This document shows positions 24,323-34,079 of a stretch of DNA of 64,000 nucleotides, piece by piece (position 1 is the stretch's first letter; the number at the start of each line of letters is the position of its first letter). The notes beneath the pieces are model-generated. The model was not told where the DNA came from, searched no databases, and saw nothing but the letters and a program-made list of their open reading frames with translations. A program made the position numbers and the translations under genes. This DNA comes from Leadbetterella sp. (GTDB lineage Bacteria; Bacteroidota; Bacteroidia; Cytophagales; Spirosomataceae): contig JAHBUH010000011.1 of the NCBI GenBank assembly GCA_019638185.1, positions 62,001 through 126,000 on the forward strand. Direction: 5' to 3'.

Positions 24323-24752
24323 GTGTTTCTGAATCGATGATGGTATTTATTTTTTCAATTACGCTGAGGAAAGTATCCAGCTCTTCTTTGGTAACGGTCT
24401 TCATAACCCGGTCATTGAACTCCAATACTCCTGCACGGGCAAAATTACGCTTTTCTTTTCCAATATCCGTCAAAAAAACGTTTACAAACCGTTTATCGTT
24501 CGGATCGGTTTCCCGGTAGATCCAGCCTTTTTCTTCCAGCGACTTCAGCATGCGGGTCAGGCTGCGGGCCTCCATGCCGATCTGCGGGCCGATTTTAGTG
24601 GCTGGCGTACCTTTTTCGATATCAATATTCAGCAGCACATAGCCTATAGACATAGTCATATCTTCTGCTGCCGCATAAATATTGTACATCCGAGAGATGG
24701 CGTGCCACACCCATTTAATATGAAAATCCAGTGTTTTGTCTTTCTTCATCAT
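24291..24752 (-). CDS. MarR-family transcriptional regulator
   Basis: A 153-residue winged-helix regulator. The DNA-binding part reads SIGYVLLNIDIEKGTPATKIG, MEARSLTRMLKSLEEKGWIYRE, followed by the wing DPNDKRFVNVFLTDIGKE, which carries the conserved D-x-R/K-R of MarR proteins. The ATG pair at 24752/24749 is preferred to the longer frame at 24803, which would start inside the predicted operator. The 16-bp palindrome covering its -33 element indicates autoregulation. Ligand unknown; a lipid or aromatic compound is only a guess from the SCP2 link. Confidence 0.9.
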   Translation of the reverse strand: MMKKDKTLDFHIKWVWHAISRMYNIYAAAEDMTMSIGYVLLNIDIEKGTPATKIGPQIGMEARSLTRMLKSLEEKGWIYRETDPNDKRFVNVFLTDIGKEKRNFARAGVLEFNDRVMKTVTKEELDTFLSVIEKINTIIDSETHEPISATNFQ

Positions 24753-24764
24753 GGTAATATTCCC

Positions 24765-24794
24765 CAAAACTAAGTATAATACCAGGGTATGCAA
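24765..24794 (-). promoter_or_regulatory. Predicted marR promoter
   Basis: On the minus strand TTG, 19 nt, then TAGTTTTG, exact -33 and -7 matches. The TTG is at the centre of the palindrome at 24786-24801. Confidence 0.65.
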
Positions 24795-24801
24795 GCATAC
24801 C
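24786..24801. promoter_or_regulatory. Predicted MarR operator
   Basis: Perfect 7-2-7 inverted repeat GGTATGC-AA-GCATACC over the -33 element of the marR promoter. Fourteen of its bases recur at the SCP2 promoter. Confidence 0.55.
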
Positions 24802-24825
24802 ACCGGAAATTGTTCTTACCATAAA

Positions 24826-26154
24826 TCAGAATAACTTTATGGTGTCATTAAAAAGCACATAGATCATCAGGGCCAGCAGGATGAATGTACCGATCTGCTG
24901 GGTCCTTTCCATGAATTTTTCTGACGGCGCCTTTCCTGCAATCATCTCGTACAGGAGCATGATCACGTGGCCACCATCAAGAGCCGGGATAGGCAGCGCA
25001 TTCATAAAAGCCAGCGCCATGGAAAGCATACCCGTCAGTATCCAGAATTTCTCCCAGTCCCAGGCCGGTGAAAACATCTGGGCCAGTCCCACAGGGCCGG
25101 TGAGGGCATTCTGAGGGGAGATATGTCCCTTAAAGATCCGGGCAAAGCCGTTAATCTGCTGGGGAATAATATTCAGGGCTTCCGATGAGCCGGCCAGGAT
25201 GGCCTCGCCCAGCGTGAACTTCGACTGTGTAACGTTTAAGAGCGGGTTCATGGTAAAACCTATGGTGGAGTCCGCATTCACCGTAGGATTAATGGTCAGC
25301 GGGGTTCCGTTACGAAGGATGCCCAGCTCCACTTTTTTCCCGGCATTGGCTTTCAGCTTCGGGGTAAACAGCTGGTAGTATTTCACCGGCTCGCCGTTCA
25401 GGCTCACGATCCGGTCACCTACCCGTAGGCCGGACTTCTCCGCCGGACTGCCCTTGCTCACCGCATATATATCAAATTCAAAGAGAGGCGTGATAAACAT
25501 CTTTTTCTTTGCCACGTCATTGATGAGCTCGTTAGGCACAAAAATATCCAGGGTCTGGGAGTCGCGCTGAACCGTGAACGTGGTGTTTTCATTGACAATG
25601 GCCGCGGTGATATCGCTGTAGTTCTTATAATCACGGCCGTTTATTTTAATGATCTTATCACCGGTTCTCAGCCCTATTTTTTCGGCCATCGGGTAGGCGT
25701 AAATGCCCGCCTTGTTCAGCTCGGTTTTAGCATAGTCCGTATCTCCCCACACGTATTTCACCCCGGAGTAGATCATCATCCCCAGGATCACATTCACGAT
25801 GATCCCGCCCAGCATCACAAAAAGCCGCTGCCAGGCCGGCTTGGAGCGGAATTCCCAGGGCTGGGCTTCTGCTGAAAGCTGGGAGGCGTCTTTGGTTTCA
25901 TCTACCATACCGGCTATATCCACATAGCCGCCCAGCGGAAACCAGCCCAGGCCATATTCGGTATCCCCTACTTTCTTTTTCCAGAGTGAAAAATTAAGCA
26001 CATTGGGAAGCGGGAAAAGGAAATCGAAAAAAATGTAAAATTTATTGACCCTGATCTTAAAGATCCTTGCAAAAAGGAAATGTCCGAACTCGTGAAGACC
26101 TACCAGAATAGTCAGCGCCAGCAAAAGCTGGGCCGCCATAATTAATCCATTCAT
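24826..26154 (-). CDS. rseP: RIP site-2 metalloprotease RseP
   Basis: Inner-membrane zinc protease that cleaves substrates within the membrane (anti-sigma factors, signal-peptide remnants). The 442-residue protein has the HEFGH zinc motif in the first span (LHEFGHFLFARIF), two PDZ-like domains in the periplasmic part (PMAEKIGLRTGDKIIKING; GSPAEKSGLRVGDRIVSLNG), and the second active-site motif NALPIPALDGGH near the C-terminus. No anti-sigma gene of the membrane type is next to it. Confidence 0.95.
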   Translation of the reverse strand: MNGLIMAAQLLLALTILVGLHEFGHFLFARIFKIRVNKFYIFFDFLFPLPNVLNFSLWKKKVGDTEYGLGWFPLGGYVDIAGMVDETKDASQLSAEAQPWEFRSKPAWQRLFVMLGGIIVNVILGMMIYSGVKYVWGDTDYAKTELNKAGIYAYPMAEKIGLRTGDKIIKINGRDYKNYSDITAAIVNENTTFTVQRDSQTLDIFVPNELINDVAKKKMFITPLFEFDIYAVSKGSPAEKSGLRVGDRIVSLNGEPVKYYQLFTPKLKANAGKKVELGILRNGTPLTINPTVNADSTIGFTMNPLLNVTQSKFTLGEAILAGSSEALNIIPQQINGFARIFKGHISPQNALTGPVGLAQMFSPAWDWEKFWILTGMLSMALAFMNALPIPALDGGHVIMLLYEMIAGKAPSEKFMERTQQIGTFILLALMIYVLFNDTIKLF

Positions 26155-26216
26155 ATCATTTAAATATACGCTACAAGAAACGTAACGCGGTTTCTTTTAA
26201 TATAATTCACAAAACC

Positions 26217-26250
26217 AAAAAACACCCATTTTACGAACGGGTGTTTTTTT
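26217..26250 (-). terminator. Terminator after sdhB (bidirectional)
   Basis: Stem AACACCCATT / AACGGGTGTT with flanking A- and T-runs on both sides, between the sdhB stop and the rseP start. Confidence 0.8.
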
Positions 26251-26272
26251 AGGTTCCACAAAAATAAGCAAA

Positions 26273-27037
26273 TTATTCGGGTTTTGATAAACTGGCGCCC
26301 AGAAACTCCCTGTTCAGGCGGGCAATGTTATCCAGTGAGATCTCTTTGGGGCACTCGGCGGAGCAGGCGCCGGTATTGGTACATGAACCAAAACCTTCGG
26401 CATCCATCTGGGCCACCATACTGAGGGCGCGGCTTTGTCTTTCCGGTTCTCCCTGTGGCAGCAGCGCCAGCTGGGACACTTTAGCCGATACAAACAGCAT
26501 GGCCGAAGCATTTTTACAGGCAGCCACACAGGCCCCGCAGCCAATGCACGCGGCGGCGGCAAAGGCCAGGTCAGCCCTTTCTTTTCCTATGGGCAGGTTA
26601 TTGGCATCCTGGGCGTTACCCGTATTTATCGAAACGTACCCGCCGGAAGCAATGATCCGGTCAAAAGCCGTACGGTCTACCACCAGGTCTTTGATCACCG
26701 GGAAAGCAGCAGCACGCCAGGGCTCCACCACAATGGTATCCCCGTCTTTAAAGCTCCGCATGTGAAGCTGGCAGGTGGTTACACCTTCCAGCGGGCCGTG
26801 CGGGCGGCCATTAATATACATTGAGCACATCCCACAGATTCCCTCGCGGCAGTCGTGGTCAAAGGCTATAGGTTCTTTATTTTCATGGATCAGCTCCTCA
26901 TTCAGCACGTCAAACATCTCCAGGAAAGACATATCCGGCGACACATTGTTTACGGTGTAGTCTTCCAGGTGCCCTTTAGATCCGGTATTTTTTTGTTTCC
27001 AAACCTTCAGATGTATTGTCATATTCTCGTTACTCAT
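26273..27037 (-). CDS. sdhB: Succinate dehydrogenase iron-sulfur subunit
   Basis: Carries electrons from SdhA to the quinone site. The 254-residue protein has the plant-type [2Fe-2S] motif ([10 protein letters not shown], with a fourth Cys in GVTTC), and two further motifs for the [4Fe-4S] and [3Fe-4S] centres ([11 protein letters not shown] and [14 protein letters not shown]). Final gene of sdhC-sdhA-sdhB, 19 nt after sdhA. Confidence 0.96.
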   Translation of the reverse strand: MSNENMTIHLKVWKQKNTGSKGHLEDYTVNNVSPDMSFLEMFDVLNEELIHENKEPIAFDHDCREGICGMCSMYINGRPHGPLEGVTTCQLHMRSFKDGDTIVVEPWRAAAFPVIKDLVVDRTAFDRIIASGGYVSINTGNAQDANNLPIGKERADLAFAAAACIGCGACVAACKNASAMLFVSAKVSQLALLPQGEPERQSRALSMVAQMDAEGFGSCTNTGACSAECPKEISLDNIARLNREFLGASLSKPE

Positions 27038-27056
27038 TATACTACGATAGTTTAGA

Positions 27057-29045
27057 TTATTTATAATTACGCTGGGCTATCTTGATGTTTTCGTATTCGA
27101 GAACTTCCTTATGGAGGGTCCAGTCGCTTTCTTTATTATACTCCCATGCCGAAACAAACATGAAGTTTTCATCATCCCGTTTCGCCTCGCCGCCGTCTTC
27201 CTGGTATTCCTCCCGGAAGTGTCCGCCGCACGACTCCCTCCGCTCCAGGGCGTCAATGCACATGAGCTCACCCAGCTCCAGGAAGTCAGCTACGCGTCCG
27301 GCCTTATCCAGTTCCGGGTTAAATTCATCGATATCCCCGGTCACCCGCAGGTCTTTCCAGAATTCTTTGCGGAGCTCCCGGATCTCACCGATGGCTTCGG
27401 TCAGGCCTTTCTCATTCCGGGCCATACCGCATTTTTCCCACATGATGTGGCCCAGGCGCTTATGGAACGATTCCGGGCTCTGGGTTCCCTTAATGTTTTT
27501 CAGCGTCTCCAGGCGCTCTTTTACCTGCTTTTCCACCGCCACAAAGGCCTCATGGTCCGTAGGAATGGCTTTGGTCCGGATTTCGCTGGAAAGATAGGCC
27601 CCAATGGTGATGGGGATCACAAAATACCCGTCTGAAAGCCCCTGCATCAGCGCTGAAGCGCCAAGGCGGTTAGCTCCGTGATCCGAGAAGTTAGCCTCAC
27701 CCAGCGCGTACATGCCGGGCACGGTGGTCATCAGGTTATAATCTACCCACAGCCCGCCCATGGTATAATGCACGGCAGGGTAAATCTTCATGGGTACTTC
27801 GTAAGGATCTTCACCGGTGATCTGCTTGTACATATCAAACAGGTTACCGTATTCTTCCTTCACCACTTCCTTACCCAGTCTTACCAGGGTGTCCAGGTCG
27901 GGGTTTTCAATGTTCAGGCGGGAAGCTTCCGCCCTTCCGTATTTATTGATGAGGTTAAACCGGAAATCCAGGTAAACCGCCTGTTTGGTCAGTCCTACTC
28001 CGTAGCCGGCGTCACACCGCTCCTTAGCCGCCCGGGAAGCAATATCCCGGGGCACCAGGTTACCGAAAGCCGGGTATCTTCTTTCCAGGTAATAGTCACG
28101 TTCTTCTTCCGGGATATCATTTGCGGCCCGGGTTTCGTCTTTTTTCTTGGGTACCCAGATCCGGCCGTCGTTCCGCAGCGATTCCGACATCAGCGTCAGC
28201 TTGGACTGGTGGTCACCTGACACCGGGATACAGGTAGGGTGAATCTGCGTAAAGCAGGGATTACCGAAGTATGCGCCTCTTTTGTGGGCTTTCCAGGCAG
28301 CGGTCACGTTACTGCCCATGGCATTGGTAGAGAGGTAAAATACGTTTCCGTACCCGCCCGAACACAGCAGCACGGCATGGCCGAAATAACGCTCCAGCTT
28401 ACCGGTGGTGAGGTTACGGGCAATAATCCCGCGGGCCTTGCCGTCTATGATCACCACATCCAGCATTTCATGACGCGAATACATTTTTACGGCACCCAGG
28501 CCCACCTGGCGCTCCAGGGCCGAGTAAGCCCCCAGCAGCAGCTGCTGGCCGGTTTGCCCGGCGGCATAAAAGGTTCTTTTTACCTGTGTACCCCCGAACG
28601 ACCGGTTTTTCAGCATCCCGCCGTAATCCCGTGCAAAAGGCACACCTTGGGCCACGCACTGGTCGATGATATTCGCCGAAACCTCCGCCAGGCGGTGCAC
28701 GTTAGCTTCCCTGGAGCGGTAGTCGCCCCCTTTAACCGTATCGTAAAACAAACGGTACACCGAGTCACCGTCATTCTGGTAATTTTTGGCTGCGTTAATC
28801 CCGCCCTGGGCCGCAATGGAGTGAGCCCGGCGCGGAGAGTCCTGAAAACAGAAAGCTTTTACCTGGTAGCCCATTTCGGCCAGTGAGGCGGCTGCAGAAG
28901 CGCCGGCAAGTCCCGTACCCACCACAATGATCTCCAGGTTTCTTTTGTTAGCCGGGTTAACCAGGGAAATGGTGGACTTGTATTTGGTCCATTTCTCGCC
29001 TATCGGTCCCTGAGGTACTTTTGCATCCAGTTTTGAAGATGTCAT
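27057..29045 (-). CDS. sdhA: Succinate dehydrogenase flavoprotein subunit
   Basis: Oxidises succinate to fumarate with covalently bound FAD. In the 662-residue protein: dinucleotide motif [20 protein letters not shown], the FAD-attachment region [14 protein letters not shown], substrate-binding [11 protein letters not shown] and the catalytic arginine region [16 protein letters not shown], followed by [13 protein letters not shown]. The length and insertions fit the type B enzymes of Bacteroidota and Epsilonproteobacteria, which can work as succinate dehydrogenase or fumarate reductase. It is 15 nt after sdhC. Confidence 0.97.
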   Translation of the reverse strand: MTSSKLDAKVPQGPIGEKWTKYKSTISLVNPANKRNLEIIVVGTGLAGASAAASLAEMGYQVKAFCFQDSPRRAHSIAAQGGINAAKNYQNDGDSVYRLFYDTVKGGDYRSREANVHRLAEVSANIIDQCVAQGVPFARDYGGMLKNRSFGGTQVKRTFYAAGQTGQQLLLGAYSALERQVGLGAVKMYSRHEMLDVVIIDGKARGIIARNLTTGKLERYFGHAVLLCSGGYGNVFYLSTNAMGSNVTAAWKAHKRGAYFGNPCFTQIHPTCIPVSGDHQSKLTLMSESLRNDGRIWVPKKKDETRAANDIPEEERDYYLERRYPAFGNLVPRDIASRAAKERCDAGYGVGLTKQAVYLDFRFNLINKYGRAEASRLNIENPDLDTLVRLGKEVVKEEYGNLFDMYKQITGEDPYEVPMKIYPAVHYTMGGLWVDYNLMTTVPGMYALGEANFSDHGANRLGASALMQGLSDGYFVIPITIGAYLSSEIRTKAIPTDHEAFVAVEKQVKERLETLKNIKGTQSPESFHKRLGHIMWEKCGMARNEKGLTEAIGEIRELRKEFWKDLRVTGDIDEFNPELDKAGRVADFLELGELMCIDALERRESCGGHFREEYQEDGGEAKRDDENFMFVSAWEYNKESDWTLHKEVLEYENIKIAQRNYK

Positions 29046-29060
29046 ATCTGAAACGAATGA

Positions 29061-29840
29061 TTATTTAAAGAAATAAAAATAAAGCGGCATGGCTGCGTAC
29101 CCTATGGGGATCAGTATACCGAAAACCCACACGCTGATCCCTTTGATCAGGGGCGTGTATTTGGAATGTCTCAGGCCCAGCGACTGGAAGGCACTCTGGA
29201 AACCGTGAACCAGGTGGAAAGCCAGTGCAAACATGGCCAGCACATAAAACAGCACCAGGCCGATGTTCTGGAAGGCGTAAGAAACCACCTTGTAAAGGTC
29301 TTTCACCACTACGATACGCGTACCGGCGGCTTCATTAAAGGTTTCCAGCTTCTTCACGTCCTGCGTATACCCCTCATCCATGGCGGCGTGGGTGATCTGG
29401 CCCGTGTTCAGCTGCTCGGTGTACTGTACATACGGCAGGTGCTCGTAATGGAATTTGTACCAGAAGTCGCTCATGTGTACCACAATATACACCAGGAGGA
29501 TGGTGCCGAGAATGGCCATGTTCCTGCTGTAGGGCGACGACTGATTTTTAGTCACCGCATAGCCCACGGGTCTCGCCTGCTTATTTTTATAGGTAATGTA
29601 CAATCCCCAGAAAGCGTGAAACAGGATAAAGAAGTAGTTTCCGTAGGAAATGACCTTGATCACGGGAAACGTGGTCATAAAAACAGCATAGGTGTTAAAA
29701 GCATAACCGCCGTCATTTTTAAACAGCTGAAAGTTACCGGAAAGGTGTACCACAAGGAATGTACACAAAAATAAACCTGTAAGTGCCATCAGTACTTTTT
29801 TACCGATAGAACTTGTAAGGGTTTTGGTTAACCAGGACAT
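29061..29840 (-). CDS. sdhC: Succinate dehydrogenase cytochrome b subunit (type B)
   Basis: Single membrane anchor with five predicted spans, expected to bind two haems b, as in b558-type enzymes. The 259-residue protein begins SIGKKVLMALTGLFLCTFLVVHLSGN, with further candidate haem histidines in FHAFWG, VVHMSDFWYKFHYEHL and AFHLVHGFQSAFQSLG. About 40 residues between the third and fourth spans make a longer loop than in the ~225-residue homologues. First gene of the sdhCAB operon; no SdhD, as expected for type B. Confidence 0.93.
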   Translation of the reverse strand: MSWLTKTLTSSIGKKVLMALTGLFLCTFLVVHLSGNFQLFKNDGGYAFNTYAVFMTTFPVIKVISYGNYFFILFHAFWGLYITYKNKQARPVGYAVTKNQSSPYSRNMAILGTILLVYIVVHMSDFWYKFHYEHLPYVQYTEQLNTGQITHAAMDEGYTQDVKKLETFNEAAGTRIVVVKDLYKVVSYAFQNIGLVLFYVLAMFALAFHLVHGFQSAFQSLGLRHSKYTPLIKGISVWVFGILIPIGYAAMPLYFYFFK

Positions 29841-30105
29841 AATGAATGTTTTAAAGTAGAGCTAAAATACTTAGAATAATCCAATTAGTTACAGAGCCTC
29901 AAAGCTAGCGCATTATTGTTTTAGAATCAATCTAAATTCGGGTAGAAATCAGAGATTCCCGAAGGGAAAGAAAGCGCTAAACCCCGGCGCTCCATTAAAT
30001 CTACCTTAAAATGCAAAAGTACCCCAGGGAAATATATAAATTACCAGTACTTTTAAATGGTCCTGCCGGAATAAACCTTCGGTTCTCCGGGGAGTCCAAT
30101 CCGAT

Positions 30106-31710
30106 ATGAGTAACATGGCAACATCTTCACTTCTGAAAACGTATGCGGCCGGCCTGGCTAAAGCTGACCTGGTCCATCTGCTGAAACGTACCCTTTACGG
30201 GGCTACTCCGGCGGATATAGCTTATTTTGAAAAAAAGGAGCTGGACAGCATCATCAGCGAGCTGGTCTCTGCGCCGGCGGGTGAAACTCCCCCGCCCCTG
30301 AATTACTACAACAGCGCTACATACACGGATCCTCAAGGGATAGAAGCCGGTAAAACGTGGGTAAATGCGGCCTACGGTGACGGCACGGTGAACGGCTACC
30401 GGGCTAACAGCCTCCGCCGCTGGTGGATACAGCGCCTCCTGCTGCAGGGGCGCAGTATCCGGGAGAAGCTTATGGTGTTCTGGCACAATCATTTTGTGAC
30501 CGAGATCCGCGAGACCGGGGATGCCCGCTATTCTTACCGCTATGTGGAACTGCTGAGAAAACATGCCCTGGGTAATTTCAAGGTGTTTGTGAAGGAGATG
30601 ACCCTGAATCCGGCCATGCTGATCTACCTGAACGGGGATAAAAATACCAAAGCCGCGCCGGATGAAAACTATGGCCGCGAACTGCAGGAACTGTTCTGTA
30701 TAGGGAAAGGGCCCGGCTCGGGCTATACGGAAGATGACGTAAAGGCCGCCGCCCGGGTGCTTACGGGTTTCAGGGCCAGCAGAACGGATATAGCCGGGTA
30801 TTTTGTGGCATCGCGCCACGATACCGCCGATAAGACCTTCTCTTCTTTCTATAAAAATACCGTGATCAAGGGGAAAACCGGTGATGCCGGCGCCAAAGAG
30901 CTGGATGAGCTGCTGGAAATGCTGTTTTCCACGGAAGAACTGAGCCGGTTTATCATCCGGCGGCTATGCGTTTTCTTTGTGCACCACGATATAAACGAGC
31001 AGGTGGAAAAAGAGGTGATCGGGCCGCTGGCGCGCCTCTTTCGTGAAAGTAACTACGAGATAAAACCAGTGCTCCAGGCGCTGTTTAAGAGTGCGTATTT
31101 CTTTGACAAAACGTATTACGGAGCCCAGATAAAAAGCCCCCTGGATATTGTAGTGGGAACCCTGCGGGAGTTTGATGTGGTATTTCCGCCGGAAACCACC
31201 CACCTGGTGCCGCTGTATAACCTGCTGAATGATCTATATAATGTATGTAACTCCGCCCAGCAGGCCATAGGTGACCCGCCCGACGTGGCCGGCTGGAAGG
31301 CCTTTTACCAGGCCCCCGGCTTTTACCAGAACTGGGTCACCTCTGACACCTACCCCAAACGAAACTCCTTTTTAGATACCCTCTTAAACAAAGGGTATAC
31401 CCGGAATCAAACCCGAATCGGCGTGGATTTCCCGGCTTTTGCACGCCAGCTGGCCCATCCCGGAGACCCAAACCTGCTCATTACGGAGTCACTGGAATTG
31501 CTGTACTGCGTGGCCCTGTCTGCAGAACAAAAAACACAGATCAAAACAGATATCCTGCTTTCCGGGCAAACCTCCGATCATTACTGGACCGACCTCTGGA
31601 ACCGGTATATCCTTAATCCGGCTGATGCCGAAGCGCAAAAGATGGTGACGGATAAGCTCAGGAGCTTGTACAGGCATCTCTTATCCTTACCCGAATTTCA
31701 ATTAATGTAG
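30106..31710 (+). CDS. DUF1800 family protein, pair 1
   Basis: A 534-residue member of the DUF1800 family, proteins of unknown function usually next to DUF1501 genes. Family features: HLLKRTLYGATPADI near the start, REKLMVFWHNHFVTE, AMLIYLNGDKN, NYGRELQELFCIGKG, AARVLTGFR, and GDPPDVAGWKAFY. No clear export signal is seen at the N-terminus (MSNMATSSLLKTYAAGL), unlike its paralogue at 46.1 kb. The DUF1501 gene follows after 2 nt, so the two are co-translated. Confidence 0.88.
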   Translation: MSNMATSSLLKTYAAGLAKADLVHLLKRTLYGATPADIAYFEKKELDSIISELVSAPAGETPPPLNYYNSATYTDPQGIEAGKTWVNAAYGDGTVNGYRANSLRRWWIQRLLLQGRSIREKLMVFWHNHFVTEIRETGDARYSYRYVELLRKHALGNFKVFVKEMTLNPAMLIYLNGDKNTKAAPDENYGRELQELFCIGKGPGSGYTEDDVKAAARVLTGFRASRTDIAGYFVASRHDTADKTFSSFYKNTVIKGKTGDAGAKELDELLEMLFSTEELSRFIIRRLCVFFVHHDINEQVEKEVIGPLARLFRESNYEIKPVLQALFKSAYFFDKTYYGAQIKSPLDIVVGTLREFDVVFPPETTHLVPLYNLLNDLYNVCNSAQQAIGDPPDVAGWKAFYQAPGFYQNWVTSDTYPKRNSFLDTLLNKGYTRNQTRIGVDFPAFARQLAHPGDPNLLITESLELLYCVALSAEQKTQIKTDILLSGQTSDHYWTDLWNRYILNPADAEAQKMVTDKLRSLYRHLLSLPEFQLM

Positions 31711-31712
31711 TC

Positions 31713-33254
31713 ATGAAGAGGAGAGATTTTGTACGAAATTCACTGGCCGGGGTTTTATTACCGGCCCTGATTAACGGGCTTCCCTTCCGGGCGTTCGGCA
31801 GGGTAACGGGGGAAGACGATGAACATATCCTGGTCATCATCCAGCTGAACGGAGGAAATGACGGCCTGAATACGGTCATTCCCCTGGATCAGTACAGTAA
31901 ATATATGACGGCCCGGGGAAACATAACCATTCCCGAGAATAAGCTGCTGAAGATATTGGGTAACGATACCGTGGGCTTACATCCGGCCATGACGGGCCTC
32001 CAGTCCCTTTTCCAGGAGGGGAAAGCCGCCCTGATCCAGGGGGTGGGATATCCCAATCCCAATTTTTCCCACTTCCGGGCTACAGACATCTGGAATACCG
32101 CCTCTGACGCCACCGAGGTCATCAATTCCGGCTGGATGGGACGCTACCTGGCCTGGCAGCACCCTAATTATCCTAATGATCCCGAGGTGAAAGACCCGCT
32201 GGCCATCCAGATCGGCTCGGTAGTATCAAACACCCTGCAGGGCCCTTTACAGAGTATGGGTGTGGCCATTACGAACCCGTCTAATTTCTATAACCTGGTC
32301 TCCGGAAACACAGGCCCGGCCCCGGATACCTGGGCGGGGAAGGAACTGGATTTTCTCCGGAAACTGGCAGACAGTACCAATCTCTACGCCGCTTCCATCC
32401 GGGCGGCGGCCTCCGCGGTAAGCCAGCAGGCCGAATATCCGGCCGGTAATGCCCTGGCCGATCAACTGAAAATAGTGGCGCAACTGGTGGCGGGCGGCCT
32501 CAAAACCCGGATCTACATGGTGAGCCTGGGGGGCTTTGATACGCACTCTAACCAGGTCACTACGGATATCACCACCGGTACCCACGCCACCCTGCTGGGA
32601 AAAGTATCGAATGCCATCCGGGCTTTCACGGAAGACCTGAAGTTTTTAGGAATTTCCAAAAAGGTACTGGGTTTTACCTATTCGGAGTTTGGCCGGCGGG
32701 TGAAGGCAAACGCCAGCCTGGGTACGGACCACGGCACGGCCGCCCCGATGTTTGTGTTTGGTGACGCCGTGATACCCCAGGTGCTGGGAAAAAGTCCGGA
32801 ACTGCCTTCTAACCCTGTTAATTCGGATAACCTGCCCATGCAGTACGACTTCCGGTCGGTGTACGCCTCCGTTCTTCAGCGCTGGTTTTGTATGGACGCC
32901 TCCTACCTGGACCAGGTGATGCTGAAAGATTTCCAGCAGCTATCCATCATCAAAGGCGAGGCCTGTACTACGGTCACTGCCAATGAACCCGCGCAAAACG
33001 CGCTGTTTTCCATGTATCCCAACCCCTGTGAGCATTATTTTACGGTGGAATTCCCGGTACCGGAGCCCGGCGCCCATGTTCTGATGCAGGTATTTGATAA
33101 CCAGGGCTGCCTGACAGACGTACCCATCCGGAATAACTATACCTCCGGCTATCATAAGCTCATGGTCCATGCCGGGGGGTACTTCCCCGGCGTATATTAC
33201 GTGCGCCTGCAGGTGAATGAGCGCCAGGAGGTGAAGAAGCTGGTAAAAAGGTAG
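31713..33254 (+). CDS. DUF1501 protein with T9SS type A sorting domain, pair 1
   Basis: A 513-residue exported protein. The N-terminus MKRRDFVRNSLAGVLLPALI is a twin-arginine-type signal. The DUF1501 core (a sulfatase/phosphatase-like fold, function untested) shows QLNGGNDGLNTVIP, NPNFSHFRATDIW, MVSLGGFDTHSNQ, GFTYSEFGRRVKANAS and GTDHGTAAPMFVFG. The last ~80 residues form a type A T9SS sorting domain (FSMYPNPCEHYFTVEF ... GVYYVRLQVN ... VKKLVKR). Combination of a Tat-like signal with a T9SS tail suggests export folded to the periplasm, then to the cell surface. Confidence 0.9.
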   Translation: MKRRDFVRNSLAGVLLPALINGLPFRAFGRVTGEDDEHILVIIQLNGGNDGLNTVIPLDQYSKYMTARGNITIPENKLLKILGNDTVGLHPAMTGLQSLFQEGKAALIQGVGYPNPNFSHFRATDIWNTASDATEVINSGWMGRYLAWQHPNYPNDPEVKDPLAIQIGSVVSNTLQGPLQSMGVAITNPSNFYNLVSGNTGPAPDTWAGKELDFLRKLADSTNLYAASIRAAASAVSQQAEYPAGNALADQLKIVAQLVAGGLKTRIYMVSLGGFDTHSNQVTTDITTGTHATLLGKVSNAIRAFTEDLKFLGISKKVLGFTYSEFGRRVKANASLGTDHGTAAPMFVFGDAVIPQVLGKSPELPSNPVNSDNLPMQYDFRSVYASVLQRWFCMDASYLDQVMLKDFQQLSIIKGEACTTVTANEPAQNALFSMYPNPCEHYFTVEFPVPEPGAHVLMQVFDNQGCLTDVPIRNNYTSGYHKLMVHAGGYFPGVYYVRLQVNERQEVKKLVKR

Positions 33255-33512
33255 AGCTAATTTATCAAAGAATACTAGTCAAACACAGAATATGATGGAA
33301 GCCCATGCTTAGGTATAGGAACGGCTTTACTTAACTAGAAAATCTATTTCTACATTGGTAATATTTTTTGCTCTTCTAAAAAAAATACCATTTTTTCCTG
33401 GATATGTGAATTCTTTTTTCATGGTTTGTTTCGAAAATTGATGGTAGGAGAAGCTCAGACAGCTACCTTAAATTCTGTATTGAGTAATTTCACCTTACAA
33501 TTTTTGCCAAAA

Positions 33513-33860
33513 ATGAAAAAATCACTCTTCTTATTATCTCTAATTTGCCTTAGCTTTAATTCATTTGCAAATGGAGAGGACGGTAGCAATCTTGATCAAA
33601 CACTTCTAACAGCAGAGGATTCTAACAACATCTTGTCTTTCGATGAGGTATTTATTCCTTCTTTTGTACCAGTTAGATACTGTTATTGGTCTACTGGTAC
33701 TGTGTATTGTCGCGATGGAAGTTCTGACAACGTTTGGACCTCTTTTTATGATGATCCAAATGATGCCGTAACTGCCTTAATGAATAATGCTAATAATTTT
33801 TGTAATGGTGGGGACTATTTTATTGATAATGGATCTTTGAATTCTACTTATTGTCCTTAA
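33513..33860 (+). CDS. Small secreted Cys-containing protein
   Basis: A 115-residue protein with a clear signal peptide (MKKSLFLLSLICLSFNSFA, before NGED). The mature part has four cysteines, two in YCYWSTGTVYC and two nearer the C-terminus (NNFCNGG, STYCP), rich in Asn, Asp, Ser and aromatic residues. No family recognised. The frame is open upstream to 33426 but the ATG at 33513 begins the signal peptide. Codon use is AT-rich, like the GLPGLI gene downstream. Confidence 0.7.
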   Translation: MKKSLFLLSLICLSFNSFANGEDGSNLDQTLLTAEDSNNILSFDEVFIPSFVPVRYCYWSTGTVYCRDGSSDNVWTSFYDDPNDAVTALMNNANNFCNGGDYFIDNGSLNSTYCP

Positions 33861-33935
33861 TGAGCTTTCCATAGGACAATCTAAACTAGTTGGTGTCTCA
33901 TTAGCATCTTTACCTAAATAATTCTAAAATAAAAT

Positions 33936-33976
33936 AGGACTTGCATTTGATTTAACAGCAAGTCTTATCTTGTTTT
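33936..33976 (+). terminator. Weak terminator-like hairpin
   Basis: Stem AGGACTTGC / GCAAGTCTT with a 13-nt loop, then ATCTTGTTTT. Lies between the small secreted protein and the GLPGLI gene. Confidence 0.4.
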
Positions 33977-34079
33977 AAAAATTAATTATAAGCATAGTCT
34001 AAATAGGGCTTATTTCTACGAATCTCGACTTTATATTTCAAATATTTATTAGTAGCATTTTAGCAAAACAATCTTTGCG

